DNA of 6,372 nt, taken from NCBI GenBank assembly GCA_028290165.1, contig JAQGKJ010000208.1, positions 1 through 6,372 on the forward strand, in the 5' to 3' direction. Both the position numbers and the translations under genes were made by a program. How positions within the stretch are numbered: position 1 is the stretch's first letter; the number at the start of each line of letters is the position of its first letter. Shown here piece by piece: positions 1-5,545 of this stretch. The notes beneath the pieces are model-generated. The model did not search any database and had not been told where the DNA came from. It saw only the letters and a program-made list of their open reading frames with translations. The DNA comes from Bradyrhizobium sp. Lineage in GTDB: Bacteria > Pseudomonadota > Alphaproteobacteria > Rhizobiales > Xanthobacteraceae.

Positions 1-1145
1 GGACCACGCCGGAAACCCACGCAATCATCCGCGCGAACCTGCACCGAGCGCCCATGTATTCGGGGCAGATTTCGTCGAGCGGTCCACGCTATTGCCCATC
101 GATCGAGGACAAGATCGTCCGCTTCGGCGACCGGGACGGACACCAGATCTTCCTGGAGCCCGAAGGGCTCGAAGATACCACCGTCTATCCCAACGGCATC
201 TCGACCTCACTGCCCGAAGAGGTCCAGCTGGCGATACTGGCTTCAATTCCAGGGCTGGAGCGCGTGCGCATGGTCCGTCCCGGCTATGCCATCGAATACG
301 ACCACGTCGATCCCAGAGAACTCGAGCCGACCTTGCAGACCAAGCGGCTTCGCGGCCTGTTCCTGGCGGGGCAGATCAACGGCACCACCGGTTATGAAGA
401 GGCTGCGGCGCAGGGGCTTGTCGCGGGCCTCAACGCGGCATTGGCGGCTGGCGGCGCCGAGCCAATCGTGTTCGACCGCGCCGACGGCTATCTCGGCGTG
501 ATGATCGACGATCTCGTCACGCGCGGCATCACCGAGCCCTATCGGATGTTCACCTCACGGGCGGAGTACCGCCTGACGCTGCGCGCCGACAATGCCGATC
601 AGCGCCTGACGGATAAGGGGATCGCGCTGGGCTGCGTTGGAAGCGTGCGCTCGCTGCGCCATGGCGCCAAGATGGCGGCCCTCAATGCCGCGAAGGGTTT
701 GGCAAAATCCCTGACGCTTACGCCGAACGAAGCCGCGAGATATGGGCTGTCGCTCAACCAGGACGGCCACCGCCGCTCGGCCTTTGAACTGCTGGCCTAT
801 CCGGAGATCGGCTGGACGGAGATCCGTAACATCTGGCCGGAATTGTCGGCCATTGGCCCGGCGGTCGCCGTCCATCTCGAGATCGATGCCAAGTACGACG
901 TCTATCTCAAGCGCCAGACCGCCGACGTCGAAGCCTTCCGCCGCGACGAGGGGCTGATCCTCAGCGATATAGATTACCGTGCGGTGCCAGGCCTCTCCAA
1001 TGAAGCACGTGCCAAGCTCGAAGCCGCGCGGCCGCGAACCGTGGGGCAGGCGGGCCGGCTCGACGGCATGACCCCGGCCGCGCTCGGCATCTTGGCCGCT
1101 TATCTTCGGCGCGGGGCGCGACGGAAGATGGCCGCCGCATCCTGA
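1..1145 (+). CDS. mnmG: MnmG (GidA), tRNA U34 carboxymethylaminomethyl-modification enzyme, 5'-truncated by the window edge
   Basis: FAD-dependent subunit that acts with MnmE to install the (carboxymethyl)aminomethyl group on wobble U34 of certain tRNAs in the cytoplasm. The reading frame is open from base 3, so 380 C-terminal codons are visible out of roughly 625 usual for the family; the N-terminal FAD-binding half lies outside. The first GidA signature ([11 protein letters not shown], about bases 81-113) is intact and contains the cysteine equivalent to the catalytic Cys277 of E. coli. The second signature ([17 protein letters not shown], about bases 366-416) is also intact, as is [14 protein letters not shown]. 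The C-terminal helical domain ends with [11 protein letters not shown] and [17 protein letters not shown], the region known to contact MnmE. The ATG at 54 is internal, since homology continues upstream of it ([20 protein letters not shown]). The stop TGA at 1143-1145 lies 6 bp before a parS site. Confidence 0.97.
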   Translation, partial: TTPETHAIIRANLHRAPMYSGQISSSGPRYCPSIEDKIVRFGDRDGHQIFLEPEGLEDTTVYPNGISTSLPEEVQLAILASIPGLERVRMVRPGYAIEYDHVDPRELEPTLQTKRLRGLFLAGQINGTTGYEEAAAQGLVAGLNAALAAGGAEPIVFDRADGYLGVMIDDLVTRGITEPYRMFTSRAEYRLTLRADNADQRLTDKGIALGCVGSVRSLRHGAKMAALNAAKGLAKSLTLTPNEAARYGLSLNQDGHRRSAFELLAYPEIGWTEIRNIWPELSAIGPAVAVHLEIDAKYDVYLKRQTADVEAFRRDEGLILSDIDYRAVPGLSNEARAKLEAARPRTVGQAGRLDGMTPAALGILAAYLRRGARRKMAAAS

Positions 1146-1151
1146 TCGAGC

Positions 1152-1167
1152 TGTTTCACGTGAAACA
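1152..1167. promoter_or_regulatory. parS site 1 (perfect 16-bp ParB-binding palindrome)
   Basis: The 16 bases TGTTTCACGTGAAACA match the widely conserved chromosomal parS consensus at every position and form a perfect palindrome. Flanking bases extend the dyad (gagc on the left, agctc on the right, with one unpaired base). It lies 6 bp after the mnmG stop codon and about 1.1 kb upstream of parA. In chromosomal ParABS systems ParB binds such sites, loads as a CTP-dependent clamp and spreads along neighbouring DNA. The identification is by sequence match and by the adjacent parA and parB; occupancy is inferred. Confidence 0.95.
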
Positions 1168-1191
1168 AGCTCGCTAACCGAGAAACTCCAA

Positions 1192-1294
1192 CGTCATCCT
1201 GAGGAGCGCGCTCTTGCGCGCCTCGAAGGATGGGCCGCAAACTCCGTCGTGATCCTTCGAGGCTCGCCGAAGAGGCTCGCACCTCAGGATGACG
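1192..1294. repeat. Palindromic dispersed repeat, copy 1 (nested inverted arms)
   Basis: The outer arms 1192-1204 and 1282-1294 are perfectly complementary over 13 bp (cgtcatcctgagg and its reverse complement). Inner arms 1221-1231 and 1252-1262 are complementary over 11 bp (cctcgaaggat). This can fold as one long imperfect hairpin and lies directly after mnmG, so it might also cap the mnmG transcript. From general knowledge, the tcatcctgagg...cctcgaaggat pattern resembles a repeat scattered through bradyrhizobial genomes; family membership is recognised by eye and was not searched. No transposase is present. Confidence 0.8.
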
Positions 1295-1310
1295 ACTACC
1301 ATCGAGCAAA

Positions 1311-1387
1311 ATGACCAGGATGACAAAACAGGTCAATCACCCGACGAGGCCGCAGCCCTGGTGCCGACGCTTGTTTCAAGTGGAACG
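1311..1387 (+). pseudogene. Decayed remnant of the rsmG 5' end
   Basis: The stretch resembles the start of the intact rsmG 239 bp downstream. The sequence around the ATG at 1311 (taccatcgagcaaa-ATG-acc) resembles that around the rsmG ATG at 1543 (taccatcaggcaa-ATG-gcc). Bases 1343-1386 match 1582-1625 at 37 of 44 positions. Read in the frame of the second block, it encodes DEAAALVPTLVSSGT, against DKAAALALTPVSRET in RsmG. The distance from ATG to that block is 32 bases here and 39 in the real gene, so the two parts are out of frame. It leads into the second palindromic repeat and not into a methyltransferase. I therefore see a non-functional duplicate of only the first 28 or so codons. An ORF running 1289-1606 reads through it but is repeat-derived. 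Confidence 0.65.
1372..1387. promoter_or_regulatory. Degenerate parS-like site (13 of 16 bases)
   Basis: TGTTTCAAGTGGAACG differs from the perfect parS at positions 8, 12 and 16. The change at position 8 disrupts the central CACGTG, so ParB binding is likely weak or lost. Its position in the duplicated unit matches the parS inside rsmG at 1611, so it is best read as a decayed descendant of a real parS and not as a chance match. Confidence 0.6.
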
Positions 1388-1408
1388 ATGCCTTGCCAAA
1401 TATTCCAA

Positions 1409-1513
1409 CGTCATCCCGAGATGCAGTGCTCTTGCGCGCCTCGAAGGATCGGCCGCAAACTCCGTCGTGATCCTTCGAGGCGCGGCGAAGCTGGCGCGCA
1501 CATCAGGATGACG
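1409..1513. repeat. Palindromic dispersed repeat, copy 2
   Basis: This has the same architecture as the element at 1192-1294. Inner arms 1439-1449 and 1470-1480 are complementary over 11 bp. The outer arms have eroded to 8 perfect bases, 1409-1416 and 1506-1513. The core 1428-1481 differs from copy 1 at a single base. It ends 29 bp before the rsmG ATG, so it occupies the space where an rsmG-parA promoter would be expected. I see no convincing -35/-10 pair in the remaining bases. Confidence 0.78.
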
Positions 1514-1542
1514 ATTTTCACGATTTCGATACCATCAGGCAA

Positions 1543-2235
1543 ATGGCCAAAGCATCCGGACAAGAAATGCTTTCGAGCGGAGACAAGGCCGCAGCCTTGG
1601 CGCTGACGCCTGTTTCACGTGAAACAGAGGCGCGGCTGGATCGCTACGTCGATCTGCTCCGGGAATGGCAGGCGAAAACCAACCTCGTGGCCCCGTCCAC
1701 GCTGCCGAACCTGTGGACCCGGCATATCGCAGATTCGCTGCAGCTCCTGGCGCTCGCGCCGTCGGCCAAAACATGGACCGATCTCGGCAGCGGCGGCGGC
1801 TTCCCCGGTGTGGTTCTGGCCTGCGCATTGGCGGAAACGCCGGGTGCGATGGTCCATCTGGTGGAGCGCAACGCCAAGAAGGCCGCATTCCTGCGCGAGG
1901 CGTTGCGCGTCACAGCCTCCCCGGGGACCGTGCGCTTGGCTGAGATCGGGGATAGTGTGGATAGAATCACCGGCCCGGTCGATTGCGTCACTGCCCGGGC
2001 GGTGGCTCCGCTACACCAGCTCATCGGCTTCGCGGAGCCGCTGGTGAGGCAGGGCGCGAAAGCACTCTTTCTCAAGGGCCAAGATGTAGAGGCTGAATTG
2101 ACCAAAGCCACTAAGTATTGGAAGATCACGCCGCATCTGCATTCCAGCCGCACCGGCGGACACGGCTGGATCGTCGAACTCGACCACATCGAGCGGCGCA
2201 ACCCATCCGCGACAGTCCATGGTAACCGCGCATGA
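1543..2235 (+). CDS. rsmG: RsmG (GidB), 16S rRNA (guanine-527-N7)-methyltransferase
   Basis: SAM-dependent methyltransferase that modifies N7 of G527 in 16S rRNA on the small ribosomal subunit. The 230 residues are slightly longer than usual for the family because of an extended N-terminus. Visible landmarks are WQAKTNLVAPSTLPNLWTRHIADSLQL (about 42-68), the glycine-rich SAM loop DLGSGGGFPGVVLA (80-93), LVERNAKKAAFLREA (106-120), TARAVAPL (150-157) and FLKGQDVEAEL (176-186). The C-terminus, after about residue 195, is more variable. Start choice: ATG 1543 has only a weak AGG just upstream. ATG 1567 (MLSSGDK) has GGA six bases upstream and is a real alternative that would shorten the protein by eight residues. 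Codons 23-28 (PVSRET) are written by a perfect parS site, so this stretch serves both protein and partition functions. The stop overlaps the parA start by four bases (ATGA). Confidence 0.96.
   Translation: MAKASGQEMLSSGDKAAALALTPVSRETEARLDRYVDLLREWQAKTNLVAPSTLPNLWTRHIADSLQLLALAPSAKTWTDLGSGGGFPGVVLACALAETPGAMVHLVERNAKKAAFLREALRVTASPGTVRLAEIGDSVDRITGPVDCVTARAVAPLHQLIGFAEPLVRQGAKALFLKGQDVEAELTKATKYWKITPHLHSSRTGGHGWIVELDHIERRNPSATVHGNRA
1611..1626. promoter_or_regulatory. parS site inside the rsmG coding sequence (perfect 16-bp palindrome)
   Basis: TGTTTCACGTGAAACA is identical to site 1 and lies within rsmG codons 23-28, read as P-V-S-R-E-T. It is 606 bp upstream of the parA start codon. A parS embedded in the gidB 5' region is a recurring arrangement in alphaproteobacteria and other phyla. 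The residues here fall before the conserved methyltransferase fold, which would leave the DNA sequence free to be kept for ParB. Confidence 0.95.
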
Positions 2236-3083
2236 CGGTAATTGATGATATTTATCAAGAAGATAAGCCGCTAACTCCGCCCCCGCATCCGCGCATCCTG
2301 GCGCTGGCCAACCAGAAGGGCGGCGTCGGCAAAACCACCACCGCGATCAACCTTGGCACCGCACTGGCCGCGATCGGCGAGCGCGTGCTGATCGTCGATC
2401 TCGATCCGCAGGGCAATGCCTCGACCGGTCTCGGTATCGATCGCCGCAGCCGCAACTGCTCGACCTATGACGTGCTGATCGGGGAAGCGCCGCTGCGCGA
2501 CGCCGTGGTGCCGACCGCGGTGCCGCGGCTGCATATCGCGACGTCCACCATGGATCTCTCCGGCCTCGAGCTCGAGCTGGGATCGACGCGCGACCGCGCG
2601 TTCCGCCTGCGCGATGCGATCGCGGCTTTGAACACCAACGCCACGCCGGACACCGATTACACCTATGTGCTGATCGATTGCCCGCCGTCGCTCAATCTTC
2701 TCACCGTCAACGCGATGGCGGCATCGGACGCGATCCTGGTGCCGCTGCAGTGTGAATTCTTCGCGCTCGAAGGCCTGTCGCAATTGTTGCAGACGGTGGA
2801 GCAGGTGCGCACCACGCTCAATCCCAATCTGTCGATCCATGGCATCGTACTGACCATGTTCGACTCGCGCAACAATTTGTCGAACCAGGTCGTCGCCGAC
2901 GTCCGGCAGTTCATGGGCAGCAAAGTGTACAAGACCATGATCCCGCGCAATGTGCGCATTTCCGAGGCGCCGTCCTACGGCAAGCCGGTCCTTGTGTACG
3001 ATCTCAAATGCGTCGGCAGCGAAGCCTATCTCAAGCTTGCGACCGAAGTGATCCAGCGCGAGCGCGAGCTACGCGCGCATTGA
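2232..3083 (+). CDS. parA: ParA (Soj family), chromosome-partitioning ATPase
   Basis: Deviant-Walker ATPase that binds the nucleoid non-specifically as an ATP dimer and is stimulated by ParB-parS complexes, moving origins apart. The 283 residues fit the chromosomal ParA length; there is no N-terminal helix-turn-helix such as plasmid ParA repressors carry. Motifs are the deviant Walker A KGGVGKTT (29-36, signature lysine 29 and catalytic lysine 34), Walker A' VLIVDLDPQGN (52-62), Walker B YVLIDCPPSLN (145-155), and the family-typical PRNVRISEAPSYGKPVLVYD near the C-terminus. A proline-rich leader of about 20 residues (DKPLTPPPHP) precedes the first strand. The ATG at 2232 overlaps the rsmG TGA as ATGA with no good Shine-Dalgarno sequence, which points to translational coupling. 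parB follows 196 bp downstream on the same strand. Confidence 0.97.
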   Translation: MTVIDDIYQEDKPLTPPPHPRILALANQKGGVGKTTTAINLGTALAAIGERVLIVDLDPQGNASTGLGIDRRSRNCSTYDVLIGEAPLRDAVVPTAVPRLHIATSTMDLSGLELELGSTRDRAFRLRDAIAALNTNATPDTDYTYVLIDCPPSLNLLTVNAMAASDAILVPLQCEFFALEGLSQLLQTVEQVRTTLNPNLSIHGIVLTMFDSRNNLSNQVVADVRQFMGSKVYKTMIPRNVRISEAPSYGKPVLVYDLKCVGSEAYLKLATEVIQRERELRAH

Positions 3084-3098
3084 AAGAAAGTGCAGAAC

Positions 3099-3224
3099 CG
3101 TAGGGTGGGCAAAGCCAACGGGTCGCGCGAATGCGCGCCCGATGATAAACTCCGCGAGCCCACCAACAAAACCTCACAATGTGATGGTGGGCGCGGCGCA
3201 AGGCGCGCCTTTGCCCACCCTACG
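3099..3224. repeat. Inverted-repeat element between parA and parB (15-bp perfect arms)
   Basis: Outer arms 3099-3113 and 3210-3224 are perfectly complementary (cgtagggtgggcaaa and its reverse complement). A second pair, 3158-3165 and 3185-3192, forms an inner 8-bp stem (gcccacca / tggtgggc). The 126-bp element fills most of the parA-parB gap. By recognition, the tagggtgggcaaa...tttgcccacccta motif is a common dispersed palindrome in bradyrhizobia and relatives; it has no coding capacity of its own. It may act as a transcript-stabilising or attenuating structure within the parAB operon, which is inference. I see no obvious target-site duplication. Confidence 0.82.
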
Positions 3225-3266
3225 ATTTCCAAGACGAAGTGAAACAGGAGCGCTCAAGTTGAATCC

Positions 3267-3273
3267 AAAGGAG
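3267..3273 (+). promoter_or_regulatory. Ribosome-binding site for parB
   Basis: The purine-rich AAAGGAG lies six bases upstream of the ATG at 3280 and is the best Shine-Dalgarno match in the window. It decides the parB start in favour of MADEARSRLGRG over the longer open frame from 3142, which would translate the inverted repeat. A competing TTG at 3259, with CAGGAG at 3245-3250, would add seven residues (LNPKELA). Confidence 0.75.
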
Positions 3274-3279
3274 CTGGCG

Positions 3280-4158
3280 ATGGCCGACGAAGCGCGTTCG
3301 CGACTGGGCCGCGGTCTTGCAAGTCTGATCGGAGATGTCGGCGGGGAGGCCGCACATCTGGACCGGCCGCGCGCGCAGCGCAAGGTGCCGATCGAATTCC
3401 TGAAACCAAATCCGCGCAACCCGCGCCGCGAGTTCGCCGATGCCGAACTCGGCGAGCTCGCCGAGTCAATCAAGCAACACGGCGTGATCCAGCCGATCGT
3501 GGTGCGTCCGGTGAAGGGCGCCCAGGACCGTTTTGAGATTATCGCCGGCGAGCGGCGCTGGCGCGCGTCGCAGATGGCCGGGCTGCACGAGGTGCCGGTC
3601 GTGCCGGTCGATGTCAGCGATTCTGACGCGCTCGAGATCATGATCATCGAGAACGTGCAGCGCGAAGACCTCAACGCACTGGAAGAAGCGCAGGGCTATC
3701 ACGCGCTGGCAAATGAATTCAAACGCAGCCAGGACGAGATCGCAAAAATCGTCGGCAAGAGCCGCAGCCATGTCGCCAATATGATGCGGCTGACCAAACT
3801 GCCCGCGGAAGTTCAGGCCTATATCGCGTCGGGCCAGTTGTCGGCCGGTCACGCCCGCGCGCTGATCGGCGTGCCCGATCCGATTGCCACCGCCAAACGC
3901 ATTGTCGAGGAAGGCCTCAATGTACGCCAGGCCGAGGCGCTGGCGCACGTCGAGGGCGTACCCGAACGCAAACCGCAGAAGGCGCGCGGGGCCAAGGCAA
4001 AGGACCCCAATACGGTCGCGCTGGAAAAGCGCGTCAGCGACGCGTTGGGGCTGGCGGTCAGCGTCGATCACCGCGACCCCGGCGGCACCGTGCACATCCG
4101 CTACCGCGACCTCGAACAGCTCGACGAGATCTTGCGACGGCTGGACGCGAAGGGTTAG
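3280..4158 (+). CDS. parB: ParB (Spo0J family), parS-binding CTPase and partition clamp
   Basis: Centromere-binding protein that nucleates at parS, binds CTP, closes into a sliding clamp and activates ParA. The 292 residues are typical of chromosomal ParB. In order: the N-terminal ParA-interaction motif LGRGLASLIGD (9-19); the CTP-binding ParB/Srx domain with NPRNPRREF (44-52), HGVIQPIVVRP (67-77), the GERRWRA box (90-96) and ENVQREDLNALEEAQGY (124-140); a helix-turn-helix DEIAKIVGKSRSHVANMMRLTKLP (152-175) that reads parS; and a C-terminal dimerisation segment GTVHIRYRDLEQLDEILRRL (269-288), after a lysine- and alanine-rich linker around 230-243. All key motifs appear intact. The start is set by the strong AAAGGAG. 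Its targets are presumably the parS sites at 1152 and 1611. The gene is convergent with holA. Confidence 0.96.
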   Translation: MADEARSRLGRGLASLIGDVGGEAAHLDRPRAQRKVPIEFLKPNPRNPRREFADAELGELAESIKQHGVIQPIVVRPVKGAQDRFEIIAGERRWRASQMAGLHEVPVVPVDVSDSDALEIMIIENVQREDLNALEEAQGYHALANEFKRSQDEIAKIVGKSRSHVANMMRLTKLPAEVQAYIASGQLSAGHARALIGVPDPIATAKRIVEEGLNVRQAEALAHVEGVPERKPQKARGAKAKDPNTVALEKRVSDALGLAVSVDHRDPGGTVHIRYRDLEQLDEILRRLDAKG

Positions 4159-4180
4159 GTGCGCAGGGCTTTGGTCTTCA

Positions 4181-4306
4181 CCTCTCCCGCTCTTGCGGGG
4201 AGGTCGCCGCGCGGAGCGCGGCGGGTGGGGGAATGTCTCCACAAGCTCAGGTCCGCACGCGTGGAAGCACCCCCACCCCGACCCTCCCCCGCAAGAGCGG
4301 GAGAGG
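4181..4306. repeat. Inverted-repeat element with 20-bp perfect arms between convergent parB and holA
   Basis: Arms 4181-4200 and 4287-4306 are perfectly complementary over 20 bp. Inside lie a second pair, 4223-4231 and 4270-4278 (gggtggggg / cccccaccc), and a tight GC-rich hairpin with an 8-bp stem, 4205-4212 and 4216-4223, and loop gga. The element starts 22 bp after the parB stop and ends 10 bp after the holA stop, so transcripts from both sides run into it. It could work as a bidirectional, structure-only terminator; there is no proper T-tract on either strand. The general pattern is shared with the element at 5395-5500. Confidence 0.82.
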
Positions 4307-4316
4307 GAGAAGAAGC

Positions 4317-5345
4317 TCAACCCCTTCTCTTCGCGTTCACCGCGATCGACATGAGCGTGCGTTGCGCGATTGCGGCTGCGAGCGCGGATTGCTTGCGCAT
4401 CTCGAGCGCCGCAGTCGCGAGTTGCTCGATGATCGCTACCAGCCGCGCCGGATTGAAATTGCGCAGCGCGATCTCGACATTTCCTTTTCGCGAAAAATGC
4501 AGGCGCGGGAATCCGCTGTCGAGCAGAGTCGCCAGCGGCGTCCCTTCCGCAATGGCGAGGGCCGATTTATGCAGCCACGCCGCCTGGCGCTGGGCTGCGG
4601 AAACAATCATGCCGGGGTAGGTGCCGGCGACCATGGCTTTGGCAAATTCGGTCTCGACCAGGTCCGGCTTTCCGGCGAACGCGCCGTCCACGATCGGATC
4701 GATCTTCAGCTCGGAAGCATCCGCCACGACCGCCATCACGTCGTCGAGCGTGACCTCGCCCTTGCCATGCGCATAGAGCGCGAGTTTTTTCAGCTCGTTG
4801 CGCGAGGCCTGGCGGTCGCCGCCGAGCAGGGCCGTCAGCGCCGCCCGCGCGTCAGGCGCGATACGCAAGTTCGAGAGGCGCAATTCGTCGTCGATCAGTT
4901 TTGCCAGATCGCGCGCGTCGTCGGGATAGCAGCCGATCGCGACCGCGGTCCTGGCGCGCTCGCAGGCCTTGCGCAGCGGCGATTCCGGCCGCAGCTCGCC
5001 GGCCTCGATCACGATGCGGCAATCTTTCAGCGGCGTGTCGGCCAGTGTATCGACGCCGCTGGCAAAGCTGCGCGAGCCGGCGCGGACCCGAATCGCGCGG
5101 CGGCCGCCGAACAGCGGCACTGTCATCGCCTCGTCGACCAGCCGCGACGGCTCGGCTGAAAGCTCGTCGCCATCCAGCCTCACCAGCGAAAACGGATCGT
5201 TGGGGTCGTCGACCGCGGATGCCAAGAGCGCGTCGGCGCGCTCGCGCACCAGGCCGGCGTCGGGACCGAAGAGCAGGAAGATCGGCCGGCCCGGATCGGG
5301 CCGGGCCAGAAAGGCGTCGATTTCTTTTCCGCGAAGCGCGACCAT
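4317..5345 (-). CDS. holA: HolA, DNA polymerase III delta subunit
   Basis: Delta subunit of the replicative clamp loader, which opens the beta sliding clamp. With the chosen start (MVALRGKEID) the protein is 342 residues, matching the 343 of E. coli HolA. Recognisable parts are the N-terminal AAA+-like fold RPIFLLFGPDAGLVRERADAL (20-40), which lacks a Walker A P-loop as expected for delta; PLFGGRRAIRVR (77-88), which covers the clamp-contact region; CRIVIEAGEL (109-118); LLGGDRQASRNELKKLALY (173-191), typical of the family; and a helical C-terminal collar domain. An in-frame ATG at 5360 (MDPNS) is an alternative start; both have weak Shine-Dalgarno sequences, and the frame stays open to 5393 near the repeat. 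It is last in a leuS-lptE-holA group, separated from lptE by a repeat, and convergent with parB. Confidence 0.92.
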   Translation of the reverse strand: MVALRGKEIDAFLARPDPGRPIFLLFGPDAGLVRERADALLASAVDDPNDPFSLVRLDGDELSAEPSRLVDEAMTVPLFGGRRAIRVRAGSRSFASGVDTLADTPLKDCRIVIEAGELRPESPLRKACERARTAVAIGCYPDDARDLAKLIDDELRLSNLRIAPDARAALTALLGGDRQASRNELKKLALYAHGKGEVTLDDVMAVVADASELKIDPIVDGAFAGKPDLVETEFAKAMVAGTYPGMIVSAAQRQAAWLHKSALAIAEGTPLATLLDSGFPRLHFSRKGNVEIALRNFNPARLVAIIEQLATAALEMRKQSALAAAIAQRTLMSIAVNAKRRG

Positions 5346-5394
5346 CGAATTTGGATCCATTTGAATTCTGCCGGCGCGGCGACGCCGGAGCACT

Positions 5395-5500
5395 CCCTCT
5401 CCCTTGGGAGAGGGCTGGGGTGAGGGGATACGGTCTATCGATGGGCCCAGAACCCCTCACCCGAATTGCTTCGCAATACGACCTCTTCCCATGGGAGAGG
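5395..5500. repeat. Palindromic repeat element between lptE and holA
   Basis: A chain of nested dyads. 5395-5403 and 5406-5414 form a 9-bp hairpin around tt. 5418-5427 and 5453-5462 are complementary over 10 bp (gggtgagggg / cccctcaccc). 5465-5469 and 5473-5477 form a small stem (attgc / gcaat). 5482-5490 and 5493-5500 form an imperfect hairpin (cctcttccc / gggagagg), and 5396-5403 can alternatively pair with 5493-5500. The motifs resemble a dispersed repeat common in bradyrhizobia and partly match the element at 4181-4306. It lies inside what would otherwise be a leuS-lptE-holA operon, so it could attenuate, stabilise or process the transcript ahead of holA; that is inference. Confidence 0.8.
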
Positions 5501-5545
5501 TGAAGCCGAGTGCGCCACCACACCGATCATGCCGAGCATCGGGCG

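Larger units (their letters stand above)
1152..1610. repeat. Degenerate tandem duplication of the parS / palindrome / rsmG-5'-end segment
   Basis: Two units share the same order of parts. Unit 1 (1152-1371) has parS, then a tccaacgtcatcc boundary, a palindromic element, and rsmG-like leader and codons. Unit 2 (1372-1610) has a decayed parS followed by the same parts, and ends at the third parS (1611). Three matches support the duplication. First, 1210-1263 and 1428-1481 agree at 53 of 54 bases. Second, 1343-1386 and 1582-1625 agree at 37 of 44 bases, covering rsmG codons 14 to 28 and most of the parS. Third, ccaacgtcatcc precedes both palindromes. Offsets between copies range from 217 to 239 bp, so indels have accumulated. 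The alternative of two independent insertions of a dispersed palindrome would not explain the shared rsmG and parS flanks. Confidence 0.8.

Noticed and set aside
1004..1019. CACGTG core within mnmG (tgaagCACGTGccaag)
   Set aside because: Only about 9 of 16 bases agree with parS and the flanking half-sites are absent.
1100..1336. Minus-strand open frame (78 codons, containing HPEVRASSASLEG...RGAQERAPQDD)
   Set aside because: It is the translation of the palindromic repeat plus parS (LFHVKQ) and the end of mnmG. Such repeat-derived frames are often wrongly annotated in bradyrhizobial genomes; there is no family match and it lies antisense to mnmG.
1289..1606. Plus-strand open frame of 105 codons upstream of rsmG
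   Set aside because: It starts in the repeat's outer arm and runs through the decayed rsmG remnant and the second palindrome into real rsmG in another frame. Only the short DEAAALVPTLVSSGT segment is recognisable, and that is a duplicate of the RsmG N-terminus.
1152..1610. CRISPR array or attachment site as an explanation of the repeated segment
   Set aside because: There are only two units of over 200 bp, with internal dyads and rsmG homology, no short regular repeat-spacer pattern, and no integrase, cas gene or tRNA gene nearby.
3239..3246. parS half-site GTGAAACA just upstream of parB
   Set aside because: The other half (3231-3238) matches the parS consensus at only one of eight positions, so this is most likely chance, although a half-site this close to parB was worth noting.
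3142..3279. 46-codon N-terminal extension of parB from the ATG at 3142
   Set aside because: The extension translates the inverted repeat, and conserved ParB sequence begins at MADEARSRLGRG, which has a strong ribosome-binding site.
4233..5159. Plus-strand open frame of 308 codons opposite holA
   Set aside because: It is antisense to holA, whose protein has clear delta-subunit motifs; the plus-strand product is arginine-rich with no recognisable fold, as expected for a high-GC shadow frame.
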